64,000 nt of DNA from Glycomyces niveus (GCF_017592475.1 NZ_JAGFNP010000018.1:1-64000), one strand, 5' to 3'; shown: positions 49,899-59,799, counted from the first letter of the stretch. Numbers and translations are program-made. Notes: a model not told the origin generated them from the sequence alone.

Positions 49899-50252
49899 AT
49901 GGGGAGAACGGAGCAAGACGACAACGTGCTGCTGGATGCACTGAGGGAGCTCAACGGTTGGGTAGCGGATGGCGACGGCCGCCTCTCGCGGTCGCTGCCG
50001 CTCGACGATTCCCAGCACGCGGAGCTCGCCGAACACATCAAGATCTTCGCCGACACGCTCGGGGTCAGGCCTGACGTGTCGCGCACCGATGAAGCCACGC
50101 TCATCGTGCTCGCCAGAGAAGGCGGATTCAGCCTCACCGACGTGACCTTCGCGGGCCGCGTCGAGACCGCGTACATCACCATCGCCGGCGAACTCGCCGC
50201 CCCGGAGGACTCCTCCAAGGGCCGCTTCCGCTGGCTCAGGCGCGGCGAATAG
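49899..50252 (+). CDS. Pterin-4a-carbinolamine dehydratase-like protein lacking the catalytic histidines
   Basis: 117 residues. LLDALRELNGWVADGDGRLSR, DDSQHAELAEHIKIFADTLG and FSLTDVTFAGRVE follow the PCD fold. The usual histidine pair before the proline (HHPD) reads VRPD here, so dehydratase activity is doubtful; a structural or regulatory role is possible. ATG at 49899 has only a weak GATGG upstream; a GTG at 49926 is an alternative. A 17-bp hairpin ends the gene. Confidence 0.7.
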   Translation: MGRTEQDDNVLLDALRELNGWVADGDGRLSRSLPLDDSQHAELAEHIKIFADTLGVRPDVSRTDEATLIVLAREGGFSLTDVTFAGRVETAYITIAGELAAPEDSSKGRFRWLRRGE

Positions 50253-50263
50253 AACGACCCGCA

Positions 50264-50304
50264 CGGCGGACCGCCGGGGACCCCACCTCCCCGCCGGTCC
50301 GCCG
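50264..50304. terminator. 17-bp bidirectional hairpin
   Basis: CGGCGGACCGCCGGGGA pairs with its complement with one mismatch and a 7-nt loop, between convergent genes. Confidence 0.7.
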
Positions 50305-50323
50305 CTCGCGTGTCCCGGGTCCG

Positions 50324-51106
50324 TCAGGAAGGCATGACCGCCTCGGGGTCGTGGCCCTGCGCCGAGCGGGCGCCGTCGACCGGGAGCACGGCGCCGCTGA
50401 TGAACGAGGAACGCGCCGAGAGCAGGAACGCGACCGTGTCGGCGACCTCCGCCGCCTCGCCCGCCCGGCCGAGCGGGTGCAGGTCCCGGATCGCCGCCTC
50501 GACCCGCGCGTACGCCTCGGCGCCCGACTCCTCCAGCGAACGCAGCCGCTCGGTCGCCACCGACCCGAGCGCCAGCGCGTTCACCCGGACGTCCCAGGGC
50601 CCGTAGTCGACCGCGAGCGCCCGCGTCAGCCCCTCCATCGCGGCCTTCGCCGTCGCGTACGGCAGCGCGCCGCGCACGGCCCGCTGCGCTTGATGCGACG
50701 AGATGTTGACGATGCTGCCGGGGACGCCCTGGACCCGGAACGCGGCCACCGCGGCGGCCGCCCCGGCGAGGCAGGGTTGGAGGTTGCGGCGCACCAACTC
50801 CATGACCCCCGCGCCGCCCACTTCGTGGAGCCAGGCGTCGTGGAACAGCGCGGCGTTGTTGACCCAGCCGGTGAGCGCGCCGAGGGATTCGGCGGCGGCG
50901 ACGGCCCGCGCGGCGACGGCGTCCTCGCCCGCGTCGCCGACGACGACCCAGGCGCGGCTCTCGCTGATCGCCTCGTCGAGCCATTCGAGCCGCTCGTCGC
51001 GCATCTCCACGACGACGACCGCCCGGTCCTCGGCGAGCAGCCGCTCGACGATCGCCTTCCCGATGCCCTGCCCGCCGCCGGTCACGACCGCCACTTCACG
51101 GCTCAT
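50324..51106 (-). CDS. SDR family oxidoreductase
   Basis: 260 residues: TGGGQGIG cofactor loop, WVNNAAL, catalytic ISS and YATAK, and the ARSSFISGAVLPVDG end. Cofactor preference and substrate unknown. ATG at 51106 with GGAGG eight nt upstream; the frame starts at 51115. Separated from ychF by a 10-bp hairpin. Confidence 0.87.
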   Translation of the reverse strand: MSREVAVVTGGGQGIGKAIVERLLAEDRAVVVVEMRDERLEWLDEAISESRAWVVVGDAGEDAVAARAVAAAESLGALTGWVNNAALFHDAWLHEVGGAGVMELVRRNLQPCLAGAAAAVAAFRVQGVPGSIVNISSHQAQRAVRGALPYATAKAAMEGLTRALAVDYGPWDVRVNALALGSVATERLRSLEESGAEAYARVEAAIRDLHPLGRAGEAAEVADTVAFLLSARSSFISGAVLPVDGARSAQGHDPEAVMPS

Positions 51107-51128
51107 CCGCCCCACCTCCGAGATCGAA

Positions 51129-51156
51129 GACGCCGCGACCCGATCGTCGCGGCGTC
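51129..51156 (-). terminator. Hairpin after ychF
   Basis: GACGCCGCGA/TCGCGGCGTC, 10-bp perfect stem with an 8-nt loop, between the ychF stop and the SDR start. Confidence 0.55.
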
Positions 51157-51199
51157 AGATTCCTTAGTGCTCAAGGAAAGGCGTGTTTAAACCCCGGTC

Positions 51200-52273
<1,074 letters not shown>

Positions 52274-52348
52274 GAGGGTCAAGTCTAGGCGGGGCCGCGC
52301 CGCCGCCGCACGGCGCGACCTGGTGCTGTGTTGCGGAAGACCGGTGCG

Positions 52349-52771
52349 TCAGGCGGCGAGCAGGCCGATCCCGAGGGTCAGGACGCCGAGCGCGAGGCTC
52401 GCCGCGCCGGCGTAGACGATCGCGATGAAACGGTTGGGGACGGTGCGCCCGGCTCCGGCCATGGCGGCGAAGAACCCGCCGGACATGAGGACCGCGGCGG
52501 CCGGGACCGCGATGCGCCCGACCCAGCCCCAGAGGCCTTCGAGGCCCGTGGCGTCGGCGAGGATCAAGGTCACGAGGCTCAGGATGACGAGGACGCCCGC
52601 GTGGGCGTGCCCGGCGCGCGAGAACGCCTTCTGGAAGTCGGTGAGCGGGACCTTGCCGGCGGCGATGCGCAGCAGGAAGGTGCCGCCGAACTCGATGGTG
52701 ACGATGGTGAGCAGGACGACGCCGGCGATGATGCGGGAGGCGTCGCTGAGGGCGAGAGTGGACTCGAACAT
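52349..52771 (-). CDS. Four-helix membrane protein under TetR control
   Basis: 140 residues, four hydrophobic segments (about 12-36, 57-76, 85-107, 116-138) and few charges. No family recognised. ATG at 52771 (MFESTLALSDASRI). Its promoter (TTGACA-17-TACGTT, minus strand 52805-52833) overlaps an operator shared with the divergent tetR gene, so it is probably the main target of that repressor. Confidence 0.72.
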   Translation of the reverse strand: MFESTLALSDASRIIAGVVLLTIVTIEFGGTFLLRIAAGKVPLTDFQKAFSRAGHAHAGVLVILSLVTLILADATGLEGLWGWVGRIAVPAAAVLMSGGFFAAMAGAGRTVPNRFIAIVYAGAASLALGVLTLGIGLLAA

Positions 52772-52804
52772 CAGGGGTTCCAATCGTGAGCGTTGTGGAA
52801 ACCC

Positions 52805-52890
52805 AACGTACGCGGGAGTCTTGACAGTGTCAAGTTATTCGCCGAGATGGCCGTAGTGGTGTTTGACACTGTCAAGATCCGCGCTACAGT
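52805..52890. promoter_or_regulatory. Divergent promoters, each with a TTGACA-type operator on its -35 box
   Basis: CTTGACAGTGTCAAG (52820-52834) covers the -35 of the minus-strand promoter (TTGACA-17-TACGTT). TTTGACACTGTCAAG (52862-52876) covers the -35 of the plus-strand promoter (TTGACA 52863-52868, 16 bp, TACAGT 52885-52890). Both operators are near-perfect palindromes of TTGACA-N-TGTCAA, so the repressor site and the consensus -35 box are the same bases. Confidence 0.75.
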
Positions 52891-52897
52891 GGTGCTT

Positions 52898-53464
52898 GTG
52901 ACCGATCGCTACCACCACGGGGACCTGCGCCGGGCGCTCATCGCGGCCGCCGTCGAGGCCATCGCCGAAAGCGGGCCGAGCGCCCTGAGCCTGCGGGCCG
53001 TCGCCAAGCGGGCGGGCGTCTCGCACGCCGCCCCGGCCCACCACTTCGGCGACAAGGCCGGGCTCCTGACGGCGGTAGCCGCCGAGGGCTACGACCGCTT
53101 CGCGGACGCACTGGAGCGGGCGTGGGAGGCGACCGGCGACTTCGTCGAGGTCGGCGTCGCCTACGTGCGCTTCGCCATCGACAACAAGGCGTATTTCGAG
53201 ACGATGTTCCGGCCCGAGCTGCTCCACGAGGACGACCCCGACCTGCAGCGCGCCGAGTCGCGCTCGAACGACGCGCTCGTGCGCGGCGCCGGCGCGCAGC
53301 GCCCCGACGCCGCGTTCAACGCCGAGGCGCTGGGCGCCTGGTCCCTCGTCCACGGCTTCGCGGGCCTGCTCATGGGCGGGAACTTCCCGCAGGCGGTCAA
53401 GGACGACCCCGAGGCCGCGCTCCGGGATATCGCGACCCACGTCCGCTTCGGCAAGCATTCCTAA
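52898..53464 (+). CDS. TetR/AcrR family transcriptional regulator
   Basis: 188 residues. N-terminal helix-turn-helix TDRYHHGDLRRALIAAAVEA, SLRAVAKRAGVSHAAPAHHFGDKAGLL; C-terminal ligand domain of the WHG type (FETMFRPELL, WSLVHGFAGLLMGG). GTG at 52898 lies 7 nt after TACAGT; leaderless. Probably represses itself and the divergent membrane gene. Confidence 0.9.
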   Translation: MTDRYHHGDLRRALIAAAVEAIAESGPSALSLRAVAKRAGVSHAAPAHHFGDKAGLLTAVAAEGYDRFADALERAWEATGDFVEVGVAYVRFAIDNKAYFETMFRPELLHEDDPDLQRAESRSNDALVRGAGAQRPDAAFNAEALGAWSLVHGFAGLLMGGNFPQAVKDDPEAALRDIATHVRFGKHS

Positions 53465-53491
53465 AATTCAAGTCACACACAACTAGGTTGC

Positions 53492-53508
53492 GCACAACTC
53501 AGTTGTGC
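53492..53508 (+). promoter_or_regulatory. OhrR operator
   Basis: GCACAACT-C-AGTTGTGC, a perfect 8-bp inverted repeat around one base, directly upstream of the -10 box TATCGT (53511-53516). A second weaker CAACT-A-GGTTG copy lies at 53480-53490. This is the expected layout for MarR/OhrR autorepression. Confidence 0.75.
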
Positions 53509-53523
53509 ACTATCGTCGTCCCC

Positions 53524-53967
53524 ATGGACAGGACACCGAGGCTCCGCGAGCAGGCCTGCTTCGCGCTGTACACCGCCTCCCGCGCGGTGACCGGCCTCTA
53601 CCGGCCGCTGCTCGACAAGCTCGGCTTGACCTACCCGCAGTTCCTGGTCCTCATGGCGCTGTGGGAGACCGACGGCCTCACCGTCACCGCCCTCGGCGAC
53701 GAGCTCCAGCTCGACTCCGGCACCGTCTCACCGCTGCTCAAGCGGCTCGAGGCCGCCGGGTTCGTCGAGCGCCGCCGCGAGTCGGACGACGAGCGGCGCG
53801 TCACCGTGCACCTCACCGAGGCCGGGGCTGCGCTCGAGCGCGAGGGCTGCGAGGTCACCCAGGTCGTCGGCACCGCCTCGGACATGTCCTACGAGGAGCT
53901 GGTCGCCCTGCGCGACAAGCTCCACGAGTTCACCGCCGCCATCCGCACCCGCGAAACCACCGAATAG
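53524..53967 (+). CDS. ohrR: MarR family organic-peroxide regulator OhrR
   Basis: 147 residues. The single sensing cysteine is C12 in LREQACFALYTASRAV, the hallmark of OhrR; winged helix LTVTALGDELQLDSGTVSPLLKRLE. Oxidation of the cysteine releases DNA and derepresses ohr, 15 bp downstream. ATG 7 nt after TATCGT; leaderless. Confidence 0.92.
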   Translation: MDRTPRLREQACFALYTASRAVTGLYRPLLDKLGLTYPQFLVLMALWETDGLTVTALGDELQLDSGTVSPLLKRLEAAGFVERRRESDDERRVTVHLTEAGAALEREGCEVTQVVGTASDMSYEELVALRDKLHEFTAAIRTRETTE

Positions 53968-53982
53968 GCAAGGGAAAACCAC

Positions 53983-54408
53983 ATGGAACAAGCGCTCTAC
54001 GTCGCGAACGCCGTCTCCTCCGGCGAAGGCCGCAACGGGCACGTCGCCACCGGCGACGGCATCATCGCCCTCGACCTGGCCATCCAGAAGGAGCTCGGCG
54101 GCCCCGGCGGCAAGGCCAACCCCGAGCAGCTGTTCGCCGCGGGCTACGCGGCCTGCTTCCACAGCGCGCTCCAGATGATCGCCCGCCAGGCCAAGGTGGA
54201 CCTCGGCGACTCCACGGTCGAAGCCTCCGTCGGCATCCACAAGCAGGGCGATGGCTTCGGGCTCAGCGCCATCCTCGAGGTCTCGACCCCGGGCGCAGAG
54301 CGCTCGGTCGCCGAGGGCCTCGTCGCCAAGGCCCACGAGGTCTGCCCCTACTCCAACGCGACGCGCGGCAACATCCAGGTCGAGGTCGACCTGGTCCAGA
54401 CCGCTTAA
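53983..54408 (+). CDS. ohr: Organic hydroperoxide resistance protein (Ohr, OsmC family)
   Basis: 141 residues; reduces organic hydroperoxides with the catalytic pair C58 (AACFHSA) and C121 (EVCPYSNATRGN). In an operon with ohrR; AAGGGAAAA precedes the ATG. Ended by a 13-bp terminator. Confidence 0.94.
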   Translation: MEQALYVANAVSSGEGRNGHVATGDGIIALDLAIQKELGGPGGKANPEQLFAAGYAACFHSALQMIARQAKVDLGDSTVEASVGIHKQGDGFGLSAILEVSTPGAERSVAEGLVAKAHEVCPYSNATRGNIQVEVDLVQTA

Positions 54409-54422
54409 GCAGAGCAAAGGGA

Positions 54423-54452
54423 AAGGGTCCGCGCCGTCCGGCGCGGACCCTT
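54423..54452. terminator. 13-bp bidirectional terminator
   Basis: AAGGGTCCGCGCC/GGCGCGGACCCTT with a 4-nt GTCC loop, between convergent ohr and sdhB. Confidence 0.8.
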
Positions 54453-54455
54453 CCT

Positions 54456-55202
54456 CTACTTGCGGAAGATCTTGCGGCCCAGCCACACCAGCGGGTCGTA
54501 CCGGTCCCCGGCGACGCGCTCCTTCATCGGGATGATCGCGTTGTCGGTGATCTTGATGTGCTCGGGGCACACCTCGGTGCAGCACTTGGTGATGTTGCAG
54601 TAGCCCAGGCCCTGGTCGTCCTGGGCCTGCTCGCGCCGGTCGTCCCGCGCGTCGAGCGGGTGCATGTCGAGCTCGGCCGCGCGGATGAACAGGCGCGGGC
54701 CCGAGAACGGCGGCTTGTTCTCCTCGTGGTCGCGCACCACGTGGCAGGTGTTCTGGCACAGGAAGCACTCGATGCACTTGCGGAACTCCTGGCTCCGCTC
54801 CACGTCGACCTGCTGCATCCGGTACTCGCCCGGCTCGAGGTCGGCGGGCGGCGCGAACGCCGGCATCCGCCGCGCCTTCTCGTAGTTGAAGGACACGTCG
54901 GTGACGAGGTCGCGCACGACCGGGAAGGTCCGCAGCGGCGTGATCGTGACCGCCTCGCCCTCCTCGAAGAGGTTCATGCGGGTCATGCACATCAGCCGCG
55001 GCATGCCGTTCACCTCGGCCGAGCACGAGCCGCACTTGCCGGCCTTGCAGTTCCACCGCACGGCGAGGTCGGGCGCCTGCTCGGCCTGGATCCGGTGCAC
55101 CACGTCGAGGACCACCTCGCCCTCGTTGACCTCGACGTCGAACTCGGCGAAGTCGCCGCCTCCGGCGTCGCCCCGCCACACCCTGAACGTCCGCTCGTTC
55201 AT
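54456..55202 (-). CDS. sdhB: Succinate dehydrogenase/fumarate reductase iron-sulfur subunit
   Basis: 248 residues. The 2Fe-2S cysteines lie in CKAGKCGSCSAEVNGMPRLMC; the 4Fe-4S/3Fe-4S cysteines in CIECFLCQNTC and CCTEVCPEHIK. Passes electrons from SdhA to the membrane subunit. ATG overlaps the sdhA stop by 4 bp (ATGA). Same length as M. tuberculosis Rv0247c. Confidence 0.93.
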   Translation of the reverse strand: MNERTFRVWRGDAGGGDFAEFDVEVNEGEVVLDVVHRIQAEQAPDLAVRWNCKAGKCGSCSAEVNGMPRLMCMTRMNLFEEGEAVTITPLRTFPVVRDLVTDVSFNYEKARRMPAFAPPADLEPGEYRMQQVDVERSQEFRKCIECFLCQNTCHVVRDHEENKPPFSGPRLFIRAAELDMHPLDARDDRREQAQDDQGLGYCNITKCCTEVCPEHIKITDNAIIPMKERVAGDRYDPLVWLGRKIFRK

Positions 55203-57094
55203 CGGGACTCCTCCTCGGCCGCTCCGGGCCGGTATTCCTCGGGGGTCATGTACTTGGCGAGCTCGGTCTCGTCGAACAGGCCCAGGAGCTCCCGGGTCAT
55301 CGCCGGGACCGCCTGCCGCTCCAGCCGCACCTCCCCGTCTTCGAGCGAGGCCACGAGGTTCACCTTGCGCCACTCGGGGTCCATGCCCGGCGCGTCCTCG
55401 CGGGTGTGCCCGCCGCGCGACTCGTCCCGCTCCAGCGCGGCCATCGCGGTCGCGACCGAGCAGAGGTACATGTTGCGCAGATCCAGCGCCAGGTGCCAGC
55501 CGGGGTTGTAGGCCCGACCGCCGGTCGCGCTGACGTTCGCGATCCGCTCATCGAGGGCCGCAAGCTCGTGGAGCGCCTCCTGGAGTTCGCCCGCCCGGCG
55601 GATGATCCCGACGAGGCGGCCGTTGATCGCCTGCATGGCGTTCTGCAGCGCGAACGGGTTCTCGCCGTCGTTCCCGAAGGGCCGCAAGGCGTCCTCGGCC
55701 GCCGCCGCGATCTCGTCGTCGCTGAGCTTCGGCGGCTCGGCCGCCGAGGCGTGCGCGGCCGCGTACTCGCCCGCGCGCTTGCCGAACACGAGCAGGTCCG
55801 ACAGGGAGTTCCCGCCGAGCCGGTTCGAGCCGTGCATCCCGCCCGAGACCTCCCCGGCCGCGAACAGTCCGGTGACGGCCGACGCGGTCGTGTCGGCGTC
55901 GACCTCGATGCCGCCCATGATGTAGTGGCAGGTCGGGCCGACCTCCATCGGCTCGGTCGTGATGTCCACGTCGGCCAGTTCCTTGAACTGGTGGTGCATC
56001 GAGGGGAGCCGCCCGCGGATGTAGTCGGCGCTGCGCCGGGACGCGATGTCGAGGTAGACGCCGCCGTGCTCGGTCCCCCTGCCCGCCTTGACCTCCGCGT
56101 TGATGGCCCGCGCGACCTCGTCGCGCGGCAGCAGCTCCGGAGGGCGGCGGTTGTGGTCGGGGTCGGTGTACCAGCGGTCGGCCTCCTCGGGGTTGTCGGC
56201 GTACTGCGCCTTGAACACCTCGGGGATGTAGTCGAACATGAACCGCCTGCCCTCGGCGTTCTTCAGCACCCCGCCGTCGCCGCGCACCGACTCGGTGACG
56301 AGGATGCCGCGCACCGAAGGGGGCCAGACCATCCCGGTGGGGTGGAACTGGATGAACTCCATGTTGACGAGCTTCGCGCCGGCCCGCAGCGCGAGCGCGT
56401 GGCCGTCCCCGGTGTACTCCCACGAGTTCGAGGTGACCTTGAACGAGCGCCCGATGCCGCCCGTGGCGAGCACGATCGCGGGCGCGGCGACCGCCATGAA
56501 CCGCCCGGTGCCGCGCCGGTACCCGAAGGCGCCCTTCACGGCGCCGCCCGCGGTGAACAGCTCGGTGATCGTCGTTTCATCGATGACCTGGAGCTTCGGC
56601 TCGGTCTCGCCGGCCGCTTCGTCGTCCTGCTGCAGCGAGACGAGCTTCTGCTGCAGGGTGCGGATCAGCTCGAGCCCGGTGCGGTCGCCCACGTGCGCGA
56701 GGCGCGGGTACTCGTGGCCGCCGAAGTTACGCTGGCTGATCTTGCCGTCGGCGGTCCGGTCGAACAGGGCCCCATACGTTTCGAGCTCCCAGATCCGCTC
56801 CGGCGCCTCCTGGGCGTGCAGCTCGGCCATCCGGTAGTTGTTGAGGAACTTGCCGCCGCGCATCGTGTCGCGGAAGTGGACCTGCCAGTTGTCGTTCGAG
56901 TTGACGTTGCCCATCGCGGCGGCCGCGCCGCCTTCGGCCATGACGGTGTGCGCCTTGCCGAACAGGGACTTGGAGATGACGATGACGCTCTTGCCCGCCA
57001 GCCGCGCCTCGACGGCGGCCCGGAGCCCGGCCCCGCCCGCGCCGATGACGAGGACGTCGCAGGAGAGGTGCTCGACCTCGTTGATGTCGTTCAT
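55199..57094 (-). CDS. sdhA: Succinate dehydrogenase flavoprotein subunit
   Basis: 631 residues. FAD motif VLVIGAGGAGLRAAVEA, the FAD-linking histidine in GKAHTVMAEGG, the active-site segment FIQFHPTG, and HGSNRLGGNSL near the C-terminal side. Oxidises succinate (Sdh1 type, Rv0248c-like). ATG at 57094 with AGGGGCAG upstream; 11 bp after the membrane-subunit stop. Confidence 0.94.
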   Translation of the reverse strand: MNDINEVEHLSCDVLVIGAGGAGLRAAVEARLAGKSVIVISKSLFGKAHTVMAEGGAAAAMGNVNSNDNWQVHFRDTMRGGKFLNNYRMAELHAQEAPERIWELETYGALFDRTADGKISQRNFGGHEYPRLAHVGDRTGLELIRTLQQKLVSLQQDDEAAGETEPKLQVIDETTITELFTAGGAVKGAFGYRRGTGRFMAVAAPAIVLATGGIGRSFKVTSNSWEYTGDGHALALRAGAKLVNMEFIQFHPTGMVWPPSVRGILVTESVRGDGGVLKNAEGRRFMFDYIPEVFKAQYADNPEEADRWYTDPDHNRRPPELLPRDEVARAINAEVKAGRGTEHGGVYLDIASRRSADYIRGRLPSMHHQFKELADVDITTEPMEVGPTCHYIMGGIEVDADTTASAVTGLFAAGEVSGGMHGSNRLGGNSLSDLLVFGKRAGEYAAAHASAAEPPKLSDDEIAAAAEDALRPFGNDGENPFALQNAMQAINGRLVGIIRRAGELQEALHELAALDERIANVSATGGRAYNPGWHLALDLRNMYLCSVATAMAALERDESRGGHTREDAPGMDPEWRKVNLVASLEDGEVRLERQAVPAMTRELLGLFDETELAKYMTPEEYRPGAAEEESR

Positions 57095-57105
57095 GGTCTG
57101 CCCCT

Positions 57106-57912
57106 CTACCCGACGAATCGGAGGTCGGTGATCCAGCCGGCGGCGACGGCCATGACGTAGAAGTCCGTGAGCGCCAAGGACGCCAGGGTGATCCAGGCCC
57201 ACATCATGTGGCGGGCGTTGAGCGCGCTGGAGAACGTCCAGAGGCGATAGCGGATCGGGTGCTTCGAGAAGTGCTTCATCCGACCGCCCATGACGTGCCG
57301 GCACGAGTGGCAGCCGAGCGTGTAGCACCACAGCAGCAGCACGTTGGCCAGGAGGACGACGTTCCCCAGGCCGATGCCGAAGCCGTCGGGGGAGTGGAAG
57401 GCCAGGATCGCGTCCCAGGTGTTGATGAGCGAGATCGCGAACGCCAGGTAGAAGAAGTACCGGTGGAAGTTCTGCAGGATCAGCGGGAAGCGGGTCTCGC
57501 CGGTGTAGCGCGGGTGCCCGTCGGGGACGGCGCACGCGGGCGGCGAGAGCCAGAAGGACCGGTAGTAGGCCTTGCGGTAGTAGTAGCAGGTGAGCCGGAA
57601 CGCCAGCAGGAACGGCAGGCTCAGCGCCGCGTACGGGATCAGCGGGTGGTCCGGCAGGAACCGTCCGAAGTGGGCGGATTCAGGGACGCACCCCTCGGAG
57701 ACGCAGGGGGAGTAGAACGGCGTCAGGTAGTGGTAGTCCGCCACCCAGTAGTCGCCTTGGTAGAAGACCCGGAAGGTCGCGTACGCGACCCAGGCGGTGA
57801 TCCCGAGAACGGTCAGGATCGGGCCCCGCCGCCAGTTGTCGGTCCGCAGGTTGCGGGCCATGATGGCGGCCCGGGGCGGCGACGAGACGGCACTGTCTTC
57901 GGTCGTGGTCAT
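57106..57912 (-). CDS. sdhC: Succinate dehydrogenase membrane anchor (single-subunit cytochrome b type)
   Basis: 268 residues with about five transmembrane helices and histidines suited to haem ligation (QNFHRYFFYLA, GCHSCRHVMGG, NARHMMWAW). Corresponds to M. tuberculosis Rv0249c, the single-chain anchor of Sdh1. ATG at 57912. First gene of sdhCAB, divergent from mshB. Confidence 0.88.
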   Translation of the reverse strand: MTTTEDSAVSSPPRAAIMARNLRTDNWRRGPILTVLGITAWVAYATFRVFYQGDYWVADYHYLTPFYSPCVSEGCVPESAHFGRFLPDHPLIPYAALSLPFLLAFRLTCYYYRKAYYRSFWLSPPACAVPDGHPRYTGETRFPLILQNFHRYFFYLAFAISLINTWDAILAFHSPDGFGIGLGNVVLLANVLLLWCYTLGCHSCRHVMGGRMKHFSKHPIRYRLWTFSSALNARHMMWAWITLASLALTDFYVMAVAAGWITDLRFVG

Positions 57913-58071
57913 CAGCGCAGGATATCGCTGAACCTGTGACGTAAGTCCATGGGGTACATCACATTTATGAGCTTTTCTCTGGCTGAGGCAGTAGATTGCA
58001 AAGTTTCGCTTGAGGCCTCCTCGCGTCTCTTGTGGCGCGAGTGGCGCGGGCGCACCGTTAGGCTTGAGCCC

Positions 58072-58944
58072 ATGAGCGCACGCGGGATCATCTTCGTCCA
58101 CGCCCACCCCGACGACGAGACCGTCGGCACCGGCGCGACCGTCGCCCACTACGCCGCCCGGCCCGACGTCCACGTCACCGTCGTCACCTGCACCCTCGGC
58201 GAGGAGGGCGAGGTCCGCGTCCCGCACCTCGCCGGGCTCGCCGCGGGCGAGGCCGACCAGCTCGGCGGCTACCGCTACTGGGAGTACCGCCAGGCCACCG
58301 AAGCGCTCGGCGTCACCGACACGCACTTCCTCGGCGGCGTCGCCCGCTACCGCGACTCCGGCATGATGGGCCTGCCCTCGAACGACCACCCGCGCGCGTT
58401 CTGGGGCGCCGACGTGGACGAGGCCGCCGCCGACCTCGTCGCGGTCATCCGCGACCGCGCCCCGGAAGTGCTCGTCACCTACGACCCCGACGGCTTCTAC
58501 GGCCACCCCGACCACATCCAGGCCCACCGCGTCGCCATGCGCGCCGCCGATCTCGCCGCCGACCCTGCGTGGCGGCCCGACCTCGGTGCGGCACACCGGA
58601 TCCGCAAGGTCTACTGGACCACCATGCCCCGCAGCGTCATCGAAGCCCAGTTCGACGCCTTCACCGGCGCCACCGACAACCCCTTCGCCGGCGTCGCCTC
58701 CGCCGACGAGCTGCCCTTCGGCGTCCCTGACGACCAGATCGACGCCTGCGTCACCGGCGACGCCGCCGACACCGCCAAGAAGCGCGCCGCCATGGCCGCC
58801 TACGCCACCCAGATCGCCCCCGGCGACTGGCTCGACGTGCTCGGCGACAAGCTCGGCGACGAGGCCCTCGTTGCCGAGCACTACCGCCTGGTCAGGGGCG
58901 AACGCGGCCCCGGTCCCGGCTGGGAGACCGACCTGCTGGCCTGA
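58072..58944 (+). CDS. mshB: N-acetyl-1-D-myo-inositol-2-amino-2-deoxy-alpha-D-glucopyranoside deacetylase
   Basis: 290 residues; zinc deacetylase of mycothiol synthesis. Metal motifs AHPDDE (N-terminal) and YGHPDHIQAHR. ATG at 58072 is 7 nt after TAGGCT (58059-58064); leaderless. The frame extends to 57949 without support. The gene is diagnostic of actinobacteria. Confidence 0.93.
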   Translation: MSARGIIFVHAHPDDETVGTGATVAHYAARPDVHVTVVTCTLGEEGEVRVPHLAGLAAGEADQLGGYRYWEYRQATEALGVTDTHFLGGVARYRDSGMMGLPSNDHPRAFWGADVDEAAADLVAVIRDRAPEVLVTYDPDGFYGHPDHIQAHRVAMRAADLAADPAWRPDLGAAHRIRKVYWTTMPRSVIEAQFDAFTGATDNPFAGVASADELPFGVPDDQIDACVTGDAADTAKKRAAMAAYATQIAPGDWLDVLGDKLGDEALVAEHYRLVRGERGPGPGWETDLLA

Positions 58945-58986
58945 CCTGGGATTCCGCGGACGTTGATCGGGGTACCCCGGACGGCT

Positions 58987-59664
58987 ATGGATGCTTGGAC
59001 CTATCTCGGCCCGCTGGGCCTGGCGCTGCTGCTCGGCCTCGCCGTCGGCGCCGAACGCGAATGGCAGGGCAAACCCGCCGGCATGCGAACGCACGCCCTC
59101 ATCGCGGTCGGCACCTGCCTGTTCGTCCTCGCCGGCCGCTACGGCTTCCCCGAGACCGTGCCCGGTACGCCCGGCGTCGACCCCGCCCGCATCGCCGCGC
59201 AGGTCGTGACCGGCATCGGCTTCCTCGGCGCGGGCGTCATCTTCTTCAACCGGAACATCGTCCACGGCATGACCACGGCCGCGTCGATCTGGTCGACCAC
59301 CGCCATGGCGCTCGCGTGCGGCGCGGGCCTGTACTGGGCGGCCGTCGCCGTCGCCGCCGCGCAGCTCGTGATCGTCGCCGGGCTCGCCCCGGTCGAGGAC
59401 GTCATCGCCCGGCATGCCAAGCACGCCGGGCGCCTCCAGATCCGCTACACCAGCTCGGCCGCGCTCACCGCCGCGCTCGCCAAATGCACCGAGGAAGGGT
59501 TCAAGGTCGCCGAGATCCAGGGCGAGAACGGCCACGGCGTCGTGCGCACCACCGACTTCGTCCTCACCGGCCGCGGCGCGGTCGCGGAACTGACCGTGAA
59601 ACTGCGGGCCATCGAGGGCATCGAGCACGTGATCTACCGCGAAGAGGACGACTCGGCCCCCTAG
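58987..59664 (+). CDS. MgtC/SapB family membrane protein
   Basis: 225 residues; N-terminal membrane domain with GLAVGAEREWQGKPAGMRTHALIAVG and TGIGFLGAGVIF, the MgtC signatures, and a C-terminal ACT-like soluble domain (LQIRYTSSAALTAALAKC). Associated with magnesium-limitation survival and ATP synthase control in other bacteria. ATG at 58987 without a ribosome-binding site. Confidence 0.88.
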   Translation: MDAWTYLGPLGLALLLGLAVGAEREWQGKPAGMRTHALIAVGTCLFVLAGRYGFPETVPGTPGVDPARIAAQVVTGIGFLGAGVIFFNRNIVHGMTTAASIWSTTAMALACGAGLYWAAVAVAAAQLVIVAGLAPVEDVIARHAKHAGRLQIRYTSSAALTAALAKCTEEGFKVAEIQGENGHGVVRTTDFVLTGRGAVAELTVKLRAIEGIEHVIYREEDDSAP

Positions 59665-59799
59665 GCGATGTCCCGCAAGTTGATGCCGCGCAGTGGAAGC
59701 TCTCTCGATCGGTGATGAACAGGTGGGTTGGATATCGGTCCTGTGAAGCGGCCCGCAATGTGGCCGAGAGTCTGAGGGCCGGTCGTTAGGTTGGGGGGT

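Noticed and set aside
49694..50074. A 126-codon plus-strand ORF in the gene-free region
   Set aside because: Arginine-rich, no motif, overlaps the PCD-like gene in another frame and crosses the UUCG hairpin.
57935..57964. TGTGA and TCACA half-sites upstream of the sdh operon as a CRP/GlxR site
   Set aside because: The half-sites are about 20 bp apart instead of the required 6 bp, so this is probably chance.
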